A DNA stretch of 16,413 bases. Source: DAMCAP01 sp964369265. GTDB taxonomy: Bacteria; Bacillota; Clostridia; Oscillospirales; Ruminococcaceae. This document shows, piece by piece, positions 6,886-14,146 of this stretch (positions are counted from its first letter, which is position 1; the number at the start of each line of letters is the position of its first letter). Where the stretch lies: contig CAYJEV010000033.1 of assembly GCA_964369265.1 (NCBI GenBank), forward strand, positions 1-16,413. Direction: 5' to 3'. The translations under genes were made by a program, and so were the position numbers. The notes under the pieces were generated by a model. It was not told where the DNA came from. It made no database searches and saw nothing but the letters and a program-made list of their open reading frames with translations.

Positions 6886-7623
6886 ATGTCAGATAATAAT
6901 GTATCAAATGAAAACTACAAAAAATCCCGTTTAATTTTAATACTACTAATAGTCCTATCAGCTTTAGCATACTTTTTCGTTCCATCAGTTAAGAGCGCAG
7001 TCAATCAAGTTGTAATGCTTTTTAGCTCAATGAGTGTTGATAGTGTTATAGGCTATATTAGATCATTTGGCCCTTGGGCAGTTGTTATTTCATGCTTGCT
7101 TATGGTGTTTCAATCTATCGCAGCTCCTTTGCCAGCATTTTTGCTAACTTTTTCCAATGCTGCTATTTGGGGGTGGTGGCAAGGTGCAATTATTTCATGG
7201 TCAAGCGCTATGCTCGGTTCTATTGTATGCTTTTATATCGCTAGAATTGCTGGCAGAGAAACAGTTGAGAAGCTAACTTCTAAGTTTGCTATGGAAAGTG
7301 TGGATGTGTATTTTGAGCGTTATGGCAGGCACACAATATTAATTTGTAGATTTTTGCCTTTCGTTTCTTTTGATTTTGTAAGCTATGCTGCTGGGTTAAC
7401 TTCAATGAAAATAGTCCCTTTCTTAATTGCTACTGGAATTGGCCAGTTGCCAGCAACTTTAGTTTATTCCTATGTTGGCGGAATGCTAACTGGAAGTGTC
7501 AGTACTGTTGTAACTGGATTATTAACCGCTTTCGCACTCTTCACTCTAGTTTTCTTATTAAAGACTATATATAATGATAAGCATAAGAAAAGTAAAGCTG
7601 CAGAAATTGCTGAAAATAAATAA
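6886..7623 (+). CDS. TVP38/TMEM64 family membrane protein, second copy
   Basis: 245-residue polytopic membrane protein. Hydrophobic segments lie near residues 16-33, 60-82, 85-118, 160-185 and 195-226, and the C-terminus is basic. The VTT signature is visible at about 142-190, from RFLPFVSFDFVSYAAG to GQLPATLVYSYVGG. It differs clearly from the copy at 1302-1973, so the two are not a recent duplication. AAGGAG (6875-6880) precedes the ATG, and it lies 11 bases after the rhodanese lipoprotein. The pairing of a surface sulfurtransferase with a TVP38 protein recalls E. coli ydjX/ydjZ near ynjE; import or export of a sulfur or selenium species is a reasonable guess, not shown. Transcription ends at the hairpin at 7649-7694. 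Confidence 0.87.
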   Translation: MSDNNVSNENYKKSRLILILLIVLSALAYFFVPSVKSAVNQVVMLFSSMSVDSVIGYIRSFGPWAVVISCLLMVFQSIAAPLPAFLLTFSNAAIWGWWQGAIISWSSAMLGSIVCFYIARIAGRETVEKLTSKFAMESVDVYFERYGRHTILICRFLPFVSFDFVSYAAGLTSMKIVPFLIATGIGQLPATLVYSYVGGMLTGSVSTVVTGLLTAFALFTLVFLLKTIYNDKHKKSKAAEIAENK

Positions 7624-7648
7624 AACTTTTAAATTTAAACTTAATTGC

Positions 7649-7694
7649 AAAAAAGCTGTCGTTGATGATAAAAATCATCTTCGGCAGCTTTTTC
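7649..7694. terminator. Bidirectional rho-independent terminator between convergent genes
   Basis: A long imperfect hairpin has arms of about 20 bases, AAAAAGCTG and CAGCTTTTT at the base and GATGAT/ATCATC near the loop, with a small T-T internal loop between them. T-runs flank it on both strands, so it can end both the rightward TVP38 unit and the leftward DUF3137 unit. Confidence 0.85.
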
Positions 7695-7734
7695 GCTAAG
7701 AGAATAAAATTTAGTTGAATTCAATTTTGTAGGT

Positions 7735-7752
7735 TATAGTGCTATCACTATA
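7735..7752. repeat. Inverted repeat overlapping the end of the DUF3137-like gene
   Basis: TATAGTG and CACTATA (7 bp, perfect) surround the loop CTAT and overlap the stop codon at 7748-7750 of the leftward gene. No T-run follows on either strand. It may fold at the mRNA 3' end; a function is not evident. Confidence 0.4.
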
Positions 7753-8653
7753 GATTTATTTTAGAAAGAGTATCAAGTATATCAACAACATAAGCAGTTT
7801 CATCTTGAAATTTCTTTCTAAGAGTGCCTATATCTTCAATCTTTTGAAGGCTTAACTCATAATTATCTTTATAATTACAAACAGTTATGCAAAGCTTATC
7901 TTTAAAAACATCAACAACTATCGAAGCGCCTAGCCTATCATTAAGCCCCATAATCCCCTCTATGAAAGCTTCGGTTAAATAAGGATTTTCTAGATATGGG
8001 GTGTTAGTTTTAACTGAATATCGCTCATTAAATAATGCGTTATTTGTATGTGGAACGCCTTTATTCTTTCTGTGTGGAGCTTCAAAAATAGTCAGTCTTT
8101 CTGAAGCTGCTTCCTTCAAGTCATAGATAAGCCATAGTCCTTTGAATACATCCGTTGTTGTTGTGGAGTTTTCTCCTTGAGTTCTTTGCATGTCTAAATA
8201 TATATCGCAATATTCAAAGGCAGCTCCGTTGTACTCTCCCTTTACATAATCGCTTCCAGTAAGCCTATTAAAAGAAGCTGTCAGCTTTAAGTCTTTTATT
8301 ATTGACTTAGGGATATGGGAATTTTTATCATAGGAGTGAAGGGTGAAATAATTAGATAACACATCTGAAATAATGCTATTTTCTTTCAAAAGCTTCTGTA
8401 TTGATTTTTGATATGATTTTGAAAGAAGAGTAAACACCAAGCTAATAATTGCAGATATACTAGCAATTATAGCTCCAAAATAAGTCGCCCCTTCACTATC
8501 ACCTATAAATATAGTTGCAAAAGTAATTACAATGCATAGCCCCATGAATATTAAGGCTCTGACACTAATTTTTTCGCATGGTATGATTTTTTGCTGTAGT
8601 CTTGCTATCTCATGAGAAAGCTCGTCGTCGCTTTTTTTAATGTTATTATGCAT
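7748..8653 (-). CDS. DUF3137-like membrane protein
   Basis: 301-residue protein. An N-terminal cytoplasmic stretch (1-30) is followed by two membrane helices (about 33-50 and 55-78) and a large soluble C-terminal domain. The latter resembles DUF3137: a GSDYVKGEYNGAAFEYCDIYL strand region, an FKGLWLIYDL segment, NALFNERYSV, and NPYLTEAFIEGIMGL near 224-238. The function of the family is unknown; members are membrane-anchored and often sit beside LemA-like or envelope genes. AAAGGAG lies seven bases before the ATG. It is the last gene of the leftward cluster, 26 bases after the 512-residue lipoprotein, and ends at a shared terminator. The family assignment is from pattern memory only, so moderate. 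Confidence 0.65.
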   Translation of the reverse strand: MHNNIKKSDDELSHEIARLQQKIIPCEKISVRALIFMGLCIVITFATIFIGDSEGATYFGAIIASISAIISLVFTLLSKSYQKSIQKLLKENSIISDVLSNYFTLHSYDKNSHIPKSIIKDLKLTASFNRLTGSDYVKGEYNGAAFEYCDIYLDMQRTQGENSTTTTDVFKGLWLIYDLKEAASERLTIFEAPHRKNKGVPHTNNALFNERYSVKTNTPYLENPYLTEAFIEGIMGLNDRLGASIVVDVFKDKLCITVCNYKDNYELSLQKIEDIGTLRKKFQDETAYVVDILDTLSKINL

Positions 8654-8679
8654 TTAGACGCTCCTTTCTATAGATGACA

Positions 8680-10218
8680 CTAAGGCTGATAATCAACCCA
8701 TACTCCGCCCGCTATAATGTCCATAACATAAATATATCCATTAGGCGCAACAGCGAAATGCTCCTCAGCAGTGAACTTTTCTGGCGTATTAGTTCCAACA
8801 GTTATTAGTCTACAAAGAACGCCATTTATCTCCTCAACATCATTATCTAAAAGGGCTTTATTGTCTACTTTGCTTCCAAGCGTGTTAAAAATAATATCGG
8901 CAGCATCTTCATAGCTCATAGCAACACCCTCGCTATCGTCCTTCTCTTCTATGGAAAAATCAACCCATATTCCGCCCGCTATAATGTCCATAACATAAAT
9001 ATGTCCATTTGGCGCAACAGCAAAATGCTCCTCAGCAGTGAACTTTTCTGGTGTATTAGTTCCAAGAGTTATTAGTCTGCAATTAGCGCCATTTATCTCC
9101 TCAACACCTTTATCCAAGAGTGCCTTGTTATCAGCTTTACTTCCAAGTGTGCTAAAGATAACATCGGCAGCATCTTCATAGCTCATAGCAGGATCATTGC
9201 TAGCTTCATATCGCTCTTCTAAATAAAACTCAACAAAGTCCTCTTTGGTTTCCCAATTGCTAATATCGCCCACAATTATAGTTTCGCCATCTTCTAATAG
9301 CTCTATAGCGTACATTCTATCAGAAGTTACCATCATAATTGGCGGAAGCGCCAAATCTAATTGAACATCAAAAATACCAGTGAACACCTTAGTTCCTGTT
9401 TCATCATAACCAAAAGCATTATCACCATTTTGAATTGACTTATTTAAAAGCTCAATTTTAGTGAATGGCAGGCAAGACTCTGTTTTTGCAGACCATGAGC
9501 CAAAATATTTTGTTTTATCTACAAATACAAGCTGCTCAGAGGATATGTATTTAAATCCTTGTTCTGTTTCAATATTATACATATTAAAGTATCTTTCGCC
9601 TGTATCGTCATATACACCAAAGGTTATCTCGTAATCGCCAAACTTTATAAAGCCAAGACCATTAACTCCTCGCTCTTCATTATAGTCCATCAAGCCTTCT
9701 TCAAGAATATTTCCCGCTTCATCATAGCAAATTAAATATCCATCTCTTACATCAAGATAATCAGCTTGATAACTACTATCATAATCTTGATTGAAAGCTA
9801 AGCTCCAATAACCAGCAGAGCCTTCAAAAGGATCTGGCTCTTGATGACCTTCGCTAATTACTGAAGGCTCATCTTCTAAATAAACATAATGGTAATCATT
9901 GCCAATAATAATTGTTCTTATGCCATATTCGTCTTTGTATCGGCTTAGTCTATATTCGTTGCCATCATCTAAAGTAAAGCCTCTATCGAGTATTCCCAAA
10001 CTAAACTTCCCTGTTTGCTCAACTTTTCCATATTCGTCATACACAGTACAAGTCCCATCTTCGTTGATTTGTGCATATTGGAAAGGTGGAATTGTTGTTC
10101 CGCCAATCATTTGATTTGAAAATGACCACCAGCCCTCATACACAGCCATGTTATTATTACAGCCCGCAAGCATAAAGGCAAAAAGAACTACACTAATTAT
10201 AAGAAGTTTTAGCTTCAT
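8680..10218 (-). CDS. Lipoprotein with three beta-type repeats and a recent 78-residue tandem duplication
   Basis: 512-residue predicted lipoprotein (lipobox MLAGC, Cys20). I recognise no named family. Residues about 27-335 hold three divergent modules of roughly 100 residues, each beginning with a G-x-W or G-Y-W motif (GWWSF, GYWSL, GSWSA) and carrying a YDExG step, suggesting lipocalin-like or beta-barrel ligand-binding units. The C-terminal part holds two near-identical modules, residues 344-421 and 433-510, each starting AMSYEDAAD and ending in WVDF or WVDY, joined by an acidic linker. These could be protein- or ligand-binding repeats. The start ATG lies three bases after the stop of the upstream 294-residue lipoprotein, so the two are translationally linked. 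Role unknown, extracytoplasmic. Confidence 0.7.
   Translation of the reverse strand: MKLKLLIISVVLFAFMLAGCNNNMAVYEGWWSFSNQMIGGTTIPPFQYAQINEDGTCTVYDEYGKVEQTGKFSLGILDRGFTLDDGNEYRLSRYKDEYGIRTIIIGNDYHYVYLEDEPSVISEGHQEPDPFEGSAGYWSLAFNQDYDSSYQADYLDVRDGYLICYDEAGNILEEGLMDYNEERGVNGLGFIKFGDYEITFGVYDDTGERYFNMYNIETEQGFKYISSEQLVFVDKTKYFGSWSAKTESCLPFTKIELLNKSIQNGDNAFGYDETGTKVFTGIFDVQLDLALPPIMMVTSDRMYAIELLEDGETIIVGDISNWETKEDFVEFYLEERYEASNDPAMSYEDAADVIFSTLGSKADNKALLDKGVEEINGANCRLITLGTNTPEKFTAEEHFAVAPNGHIYVMDIIAGGIWVDFSIEEKDDSEGVAMSYEDAADIIFNTLGSKVDNKALLDNDVEEINGVLCRLITVGTNTPEKFTAEEHFAVAPNGYIYVMDIIAGGVWVDYQP
8689..9189 (-). repeat. Two tandem copies of a 78-codon module, recent duplication
   Basis: Copies at 8956-9189 and 8689-8922 encode residues 344-421 and 433-510 of the 512-residue lipoprotein. 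They differ at 11 of 78 aligned residues, mostly conservative changes, and keep long identical DNA stretches. A 33-base acidic linker separates them. Such close copies can expand or contract by recombination, so module number may vary between strains. Confidence 0.9.
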
Positions 10219-10221
10219 ATA

Positions 10222-11106
10222 TTATCCCACCATTCTTATATATTCTGTACCTTTACTTGCTAATACAATTATATCATCATCTATAAAATAAAACTCATCA
10301 AAGTATTCACCATTATCATCTCTAAATATTGAGTAAGTAACAGTATAGTCAAAATCAACATACTCTAAATATCCGCCAAGCATAGGTGTTCCGTCCCCTA
10401 AAATTAGAGAAATTCCGCCTTCGCCGTCCATCTCAAAATATTCTTTAGTATGATCGCCTTCTAATTGCCATTTGCCTTTTGTTAGAGCATAAACAGCTTC
10501 ATCATCGCCAACATTACCAGAATGGTTCTTATAGAAATTGCTGCCTAAATAAACCATTCCTGGTGTAAATGCAGAACCAGTTTCTGGATGATTAACTATA
10601 TTATCAAGGTTTCCTTCTGCTTGATAGTAAATCTCTGTTATCCCTAAATTTTCGCTAACAGTTGTGTATAAGCTGTCAAGCAAAAACCAGTTTATTTGAG
10701 TTATTTCCATAATCATAAAGCCTTCCTTTGGCTCTATCATACCAGAACCAGCTATTGCAAGCGCAGAATCTTTCTTCCATTCAATCGCTGCACTGCCCTC
10801 GCCAACAGATAAAACTTCAATAGAAAAATCATATCCTGTAAGCTCTGTTAGTCCCTCTGCAAGCTTCTCGATTGTTAAATCGCCCTTGTATTTAAAATCA
10901 TGCTGAGTTACATTATACTCAGAACCATCTGTTCCTCCAAGGCTGAAAGCTGTGTATAATATTGCAGTTTTCTCTTCGTTTTCTGGTGATTGTGAGCTAG
11001 CTGGGGTTGATGAAGATGTTGGTGTGCTGCTTGAGCTGTCGCTTCCACAAGCCACCATTGTTAAAGTCAGGCACGCTGCTAAAAATAAAGCAATAATTTT
11101 TTTCAT
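10222..11106 (-). CDS. Lipoprotein with Ser-rich linker and possible GerM-like domain
   Basis: 294-residue predicted lipoprotein (lipobox MVACG, Cys20), followed by a Ser/Thr/Pro-rich flexible linker (about 22-42) typical of surface tethers. Residues about 48-170 have an alpha/beta pattern somewhat like the GerMN domain of spore and envelope lipoproteins: a threshold-setting LTIEKLAEGL segment, a GSAAIEW strand, and SLYTTVSENLGITEIYYQAEG. This is a weak resemblance. The C-terminal part (about 207-294) starts GKWQLEG and has MDGEG and DGTPMLGGY steps, resembling the W-containing beta modules of the neighbouring 512-residue lipoprotein. I chose the ATG at 11104-11106 because GGAGGA lies seven bases before it and the signal peptide begins there. 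Function unknown. Confidence 0.6.
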   Translation of the reverse strand: MKKIIALFLAACLTLTMVACGSDSSSSTPTSSSTPASSQSPENEEKTAILYTAFSLGGTDGSEYNVTQHDFKYKGDLTIEKLAEGLTELTGYDFSIEVLSVGEGSAAIEWKKDSALAIAGSGMIEPKEGFMIMEITQINWFLLDSLYTTVSENLGITEIYYQAEGNLDNIVNHPETGSAFTPGMVYLGSNFYKNHSGNVGDDEAVYALTKGKWQLEGDHTKEYFEMDGEGGISLILGDGTPMLGGYLEYVDFDYTVTYSIFRDDNGEYFDEFYFIDDDIIVLASKGTEYIRMVG

Positions 11107-11214
11107 ATGTAATTCCTCCAATTTTTTGATTATTAAATTAACATTCTTTTTTGGTCATGAAAAACAAAGCGCTAAAGCTAATATTAATATGCTTTCATAT
11201 CACTTCCATTCTTT

Positions 11215-11397
11215 TTAAATTGAGCCAATAAAAATTAAACTTAGGAACAAATAGCATAAAGTCACCCCAAATAATGCGTATAATAATATAATTAACATGC
11301 ATCTTTTACCGACACTAGTCCAGTTCTTTTGTTTGCTTATATAGATAATACCCACAATGCTAATTAGCAAAAGCAAAACTGAAACCCAGATTGCCAT
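11215..11397 (-). CDS. Small two-helix membrane peptide
   Basis: 60-residue hydrophobic peptide with two predicted membrane helices (about 3-22 and 35-58) joined by a basic loop (KQKNWTSVGKR). The start at 11395-11397 is preceded by GGAGGGG with a good spacer. A longer in-frame version, starting 28 codons upstream, lacks such a site and adds a non-signal-like tail, so I prefer the short form. It lies 108 bases before the leftward lipoprotein pair and may be transcribed with it. I do not recognise the family. Confidence 0.55.
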   Translation of the reverse strand: MAIWVSVLLLLISIVGIIYISKQKNWTSVGKRCMLIILLYALFGVTLCYLFLSLIFIGSI

Positions 11398-11557
11398 ACG
11401 TTCCCCTCCATATCTAACTATACTTATCTTCAAAAAAATATAGTTATTTAAAATAATTGGCATATTTCTCGTTAAATCCATTTTTAACCATAGTTCGCCA
11501 AAATTTTACTGTTTACTATCTTTACTTTAACACACAACATCACAATCTTGGGCGATT

Positions 11558-11573
11558 GTAACAAAAATGTTAC
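11558..11573. promoter_or_regulatory. Inverted repeat GTAACA-N4-TGTTAC, candidate operator
   Basis: Two 6-bp arms (11558-11563 and 11568-11573) with a 4-base spacer lie about 22 bases upstream of the -35 box of the two-component operon. Position and form fit a transcription-factor site, possibly for the regulator itself. Binding is not shown. Confidence 0.45.
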
Positions 11574-11579
11574 TGCAAT

Positions 11580-11605
11580 TATCCATTTGTTTACTTGAAT
11601 GGATA
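11580..11605. promoter_or_regulatory. Inverted repeat overlapping the -35 box of the two-component promoter
   Basis: TATCCATT (11580-11587) and AATGGATA (11598-11605) form a perfect 8-bp inverted repeat with a 10-base spacer. The right arm overlaps the -35 hexamer at 11595-11600, so a bound protein could repress, or contact polymerase. Confidence 0.5.
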
Positions 11606-11623
11606 GTTTTATTATATTATAAT
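11595..11623 (+). promoter_or_regulatory. Promoter of the two-component operon
   Basis: TTGAAT at 11595-11600 and TATAAT at 11618-11623 have a 17-bp spacer. The predicted start lies near 11630, giving a 60-nt leader to the ATG at 11693 with AAGGAGGA upstream. Confidence 0.75.
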
Positions 11624-11692
11624 TAAAAAGGATAATAAAAATATTGTATTATTATATGCTAGCTAAGCAAAGGAAAAGGAGGATTATAAATT

Positions 11693-12391
11693 ATGGATAA
11701 TAAAAAGCTTGCTAGACTTCTTTTAGTCGAAGATGAAACAGATGTTTTAGATGTTAATGCTCAACATCTTAAAAAGCTCGGTTATGAAGTTTTCACAGCA
11801 ACCTCTTTAGAGGAAGCACGCTGTTCTATATGGGAGTACCCTCCTGATTTGCTTTTGCTAGATATTATGCTTCCTGATGGCTCTGGGATAGAATTTTGCA
11901 AGGAGTTTCGCAAAAATAACTCAGCCCCTGTTATATTCTTAACCTGCCTTGATGATAAAGAAAATATATTAGAAGGCTTAGGCAGCGGAGCAGAGGACTA
12001 TGTTATTAAGCCATATAGCATTGAGATTTTATCGGCTAGAATTGCTGCCCAACTTCGAAGAAGCCAGCAAAGCACAGGGCAGTTTTCCCTCCCCCCTCTA
12101 ATACTAGATAAAGACACAGGAAGAGTATCGCTTTGCGGAAGAGATATACCATTAACCCCAAAAGAATTTCAGCTCCTTTGCTATCTTGCAGAGCGAAATG
12201 GTCAAGAGTTTAGCCAAACTTTTTTATATCGCGCTATATGGAAGGAAGCTCCTGAAACAATGGGGTCAACAGTTAAAATGACAATCTCAAGACTAAGGCA
12301 AAAAATGAGGTTTCAAGACGAAGGCTACTTTGAAATTATGACAACAGGGGCTGGAGGCTATGTCTTTCTTCGATTGCAAAGCGCCTTGTAG
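11693..12391 (+). CDS. OmpR/PhoB-family response regulator
   Basis: 232-residue transcription factor. The receiver domain (about 8-120) has acidic pocket Glu13 and Asp14 (VEDE), phospho-acceptor Asp57 in LLLLDIMLPDG, Thr84 (FLTC) and Lys106 (VIKPYS). The winged-helix DNA-binding domain (about 135-230) shows LTPKEFQLLCYLAERNG, the recognition helix TVKMTISRLRQKM and the terminal GAGGYVF wing. Phosphorylated dimers of this family bind direct or inverted repeats near promoters. AAGGAGGA precedes the ATG. It is co-transcribed with the kinase 33 bases downstream and is probably autoregulated through the repeats at 11558-11605. The regulon cannot be read from this window; the neighbouring envelope lipoproteins are candidates. 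Confidence 0.95.
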   Translation: MDNKKLARLLLVEDETDVLDVNAQHLKKLGYEVFTATSLEEARCSIWEYPPDLLLLDIMLPDGSGIEFCKEFRKNNSAPVIFLTCLDDKENILEGLGSGAEDYVIKPYSIEILSARIAAQLRRSQQSTGQFSLPPLILDKDTGRVSLCGRDIPLTPKEFQLLCYLAERNGQEFSQTFLYRAIWKEAPETMGSTVKMTISRLRQKMRFQDEGYFEIMTTGAGGYVFLRLQSAL

Positions 12392-12424
12392 AGCTAGATT
12401 TTTAAAACAAGAAAAGAGGACACT

Positions 12425-13981
12425 ATGAGCGAAAACAAGCCCCTTAAAATACGATTGCAAGCTATAATGCTAAAGCTCGCTATAATTCCGTTAGCAATAT
12501 TAATAGTCATTAACTCATTTATTTTTAGTAGCCTGATTAGACAAAATGAAAAAAACAACCAAAATATCTTCTATAACCTTATTGATATTACATATGGAGG
12601 TTTCGCTCAAAATGAACTATTTCAGTTTAGCCTGACTTTGATGCTCATTAAAGAGGAGCTTCAAGATGTTAGCCTAACACAAACTAGTTTTGACAACGCT
12701 ATAGAGAATGTTGAAAACAATGAGTCCCTGCCGCTATATCTAAGCGATTACATTATATTTTTAGCAGAAGAAGGCGAAATAACATTAGTTAACACACTTT
12801 CAGGCATATCCCCCAATGAGGCAACCGAACAGATTGAAGGCATAATTTTAAAAAATACAGCAGAGTATTTCTATAATAATCCAGAAATAACCTCTCTAAA
12901 AGAAGCCATACTCCTCTATAACGATGCCAACATCTATAATTCTAATCTGCAAGAGGAGCGTTTTCTTCTAACATGGCATCCTTTAGAAGATGATATCACA
13001 ATTGGTTTGTTCACAACCTCTAGCATGGCAACAACCCAGCTTGAGCTTTTATCTTGGATTGTTGAAGAAGCACAGACAGAGGCAGATCAAAGTATAAATA
13101 AAATTCTGGTAACCTCCACAATTCTATTCTCTTTAATTGCCATAATACTATTAACAAGCATTGCTTACTATTCCAAAAAGCTCAGCCAAACAGTTAGCGA
13201 GCCAGTTGATAAGCGAGAAAAAGAACAGCAAGAGCTTTTGCTTCATATAGAAGAAGAAAAGGCAATTTTGGAGCATATAAACACAATGAAAACAGAGTTC
13301 TTATCCAATGTTTCGCATGAGCTTAAAACTCCTCTCAACGTTATTTTGAGCCATATGCAGCTTGGAAAGAAAAATCTCTCCACAGGCGCTGCCATTGGAG
13401 AAGTTGAGAGAAGCATGGACTTAATTAGTGGAGAGGCAGAGCGTATGGCGCTTATGGTTGGACAGCTTTTGGATGTTGGCAGAATTGATGAGGGAAGAAT
13501 GTCGATGGATATAAAATCAGAGTCAATAACCGAGATGATTCAAGCGACTATGAACACCTATTACCCTGTCTTCTCAAAAAACTATAACAAGCTTCGATTT
13601 ATACCAAACCCTATAATGCCAATAGTAAATTGTGATAAAGTTAGGATAATTCAAGTTTTAGTTAATCTAATCTCAAATGCCTCAAGACACACAAAAAATG
13701 GTACTATAATCATATCACTAGAAACTAAAGAAAACATGGTTGCAATTTCTGTTTCTGACACAGGAGAAGGCATTGCTAAAGAAAATATACCTTTCATTTT
13801 TGAAAGATATCATAGCCAATTTAATAAAACAAATAATATTAACGATACTGGTAACGGCTTAGGGCTTTTTATATCTAAGCATATTATTGAAGCTCATGGA
13901 GGGGTTATTTCAGTTGAAAGCGAAATTGGTAAAGGCTCATGCTTTACCTTTACTCTGCCGTTAAACACACTTGAATACTAA
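12425..13981 (+). CDS. Sensor histidine kinase with novel extracytoplasmic sensor
   Basis: 518-residue membrane kinase. Helices at about 15-37 and 227-248 flank a roughly 190-residue extracytoplasmic domain I do not recognise. A cytoplasmic coiled coil (about 255-290) follows, with no clear HAMP domain. The HisKA region has the H-box NVSHELKTPLNVIL with phospho-accepting His298, and the ATPase domain has the N-box VNLISNASRHT (Asn414, Asn418), G1 DTGEG (445-449), an F-box-like FIFERYH and G2 GNGLGL (476-481). It would autophosphorylate on an external cue and pass phosphate to Asp57 of the upstream regulator. AGAGGA lies four bases before the ATG. A terminator follows. The ligand is unknown; the link to neighbours is only proximity. 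Confidence 0.93.
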   Translation: MSENKPLKIRLQAIMLKLAIIPLAILIVINSFIFSSLIRQNEKNNQNIFYNLIDITYGGFAQNELFQFSLTLMLIKEELQDVSLTQTSFDNAIENVENNESLPLYLSDYIIFLAEEGEITLVNTLSGISPNEATEQIEGIILKNTAEYFYNNPEITSLKEAILLYNDANIYNSNLQEERFLLTWHPLEDDITIGLFTTSSMATTQLELLSWIVEEAQTEADQSINKILVTSTILFSLIAIILLTSIAYYSKKLSQTVSEPVDKREKEQQELLLHIEEEKAILEHINTMKTEFLSNVSHELKTPLNVILSHMQLGKKNLSTGAAIGEVERSMDLISGEAERMALMVGQLLDVGRIDEGRMSMDIKSESITEMIQATMNTYYPVFSKNYNKLRFIPNPIMPIVNCDKVRIIQVLVNLISNASRHTKNGTIIISLETKENMVAISVSDTGEGIAKENIPFIFERYHSQFNKTNNINDTGNGLGLFISKHIIEAHGGVISVESEIGKGSCFTFTLPLNTLEY

Positions 13982-14004
13982 ACATAAACTAGAATCCTTT
14001 TTAT

Positions 14005-14039
14005 AAAAATGGCGACGAATAGCATCGTTGCCATTTTTT
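14005..14039 (+). terminator. Rho-independent terminator of the two-component operon
   Basis: A stem AAAATGGCGACGA (14006-14018) pairs with TCGTTGCCATTTT (14025-14037) with one G-T wobble and a 6-base loop, followed by a T-run. It lies 24 bases after the kinase stop. Confidence 0.85.
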
Positions 14040-14075
14040 AGTTATTTGGCAGAGATAAGTTCTAATTCCTTTTAC

Positions 14076-14104
14076 TTGCAGTCACACTTTTAATATGGTA
14101 TTAT
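14076..14104 (+). promoter_or_regulatory. Promoter of the DUF3604 gene (extended -10)
   Basis: TTGCAG at 14076-14081 and TATTAT at 14099-14104 have a 17-bp spacer, and the -10 is preceded by TGG (TG at 14096-14097, extended -10 form). The predicted start is near 14111, giving a short leader of about 36 nt. It follows the kinase terminator, so this gene is transcribed independently. Confidence 0.7.
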
Positions 14105-14146
14105 TACATAATTAGGAATGAATATATTACGAAATGAGGGAATAGA

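Noticed and set aside
7715..7724. Palindrome TTGAATTCAA near the convergent terminator
   Set aside because: A 10-bp AT-rich palindrome is expected by chance here and has no promoter or loop context.
11107..11214. Promoter for the leftward lipoprotein pair
   Set aside because: Only poor matches to -35 and -10 hexamers are visible on the minus strand, so I did not list one.
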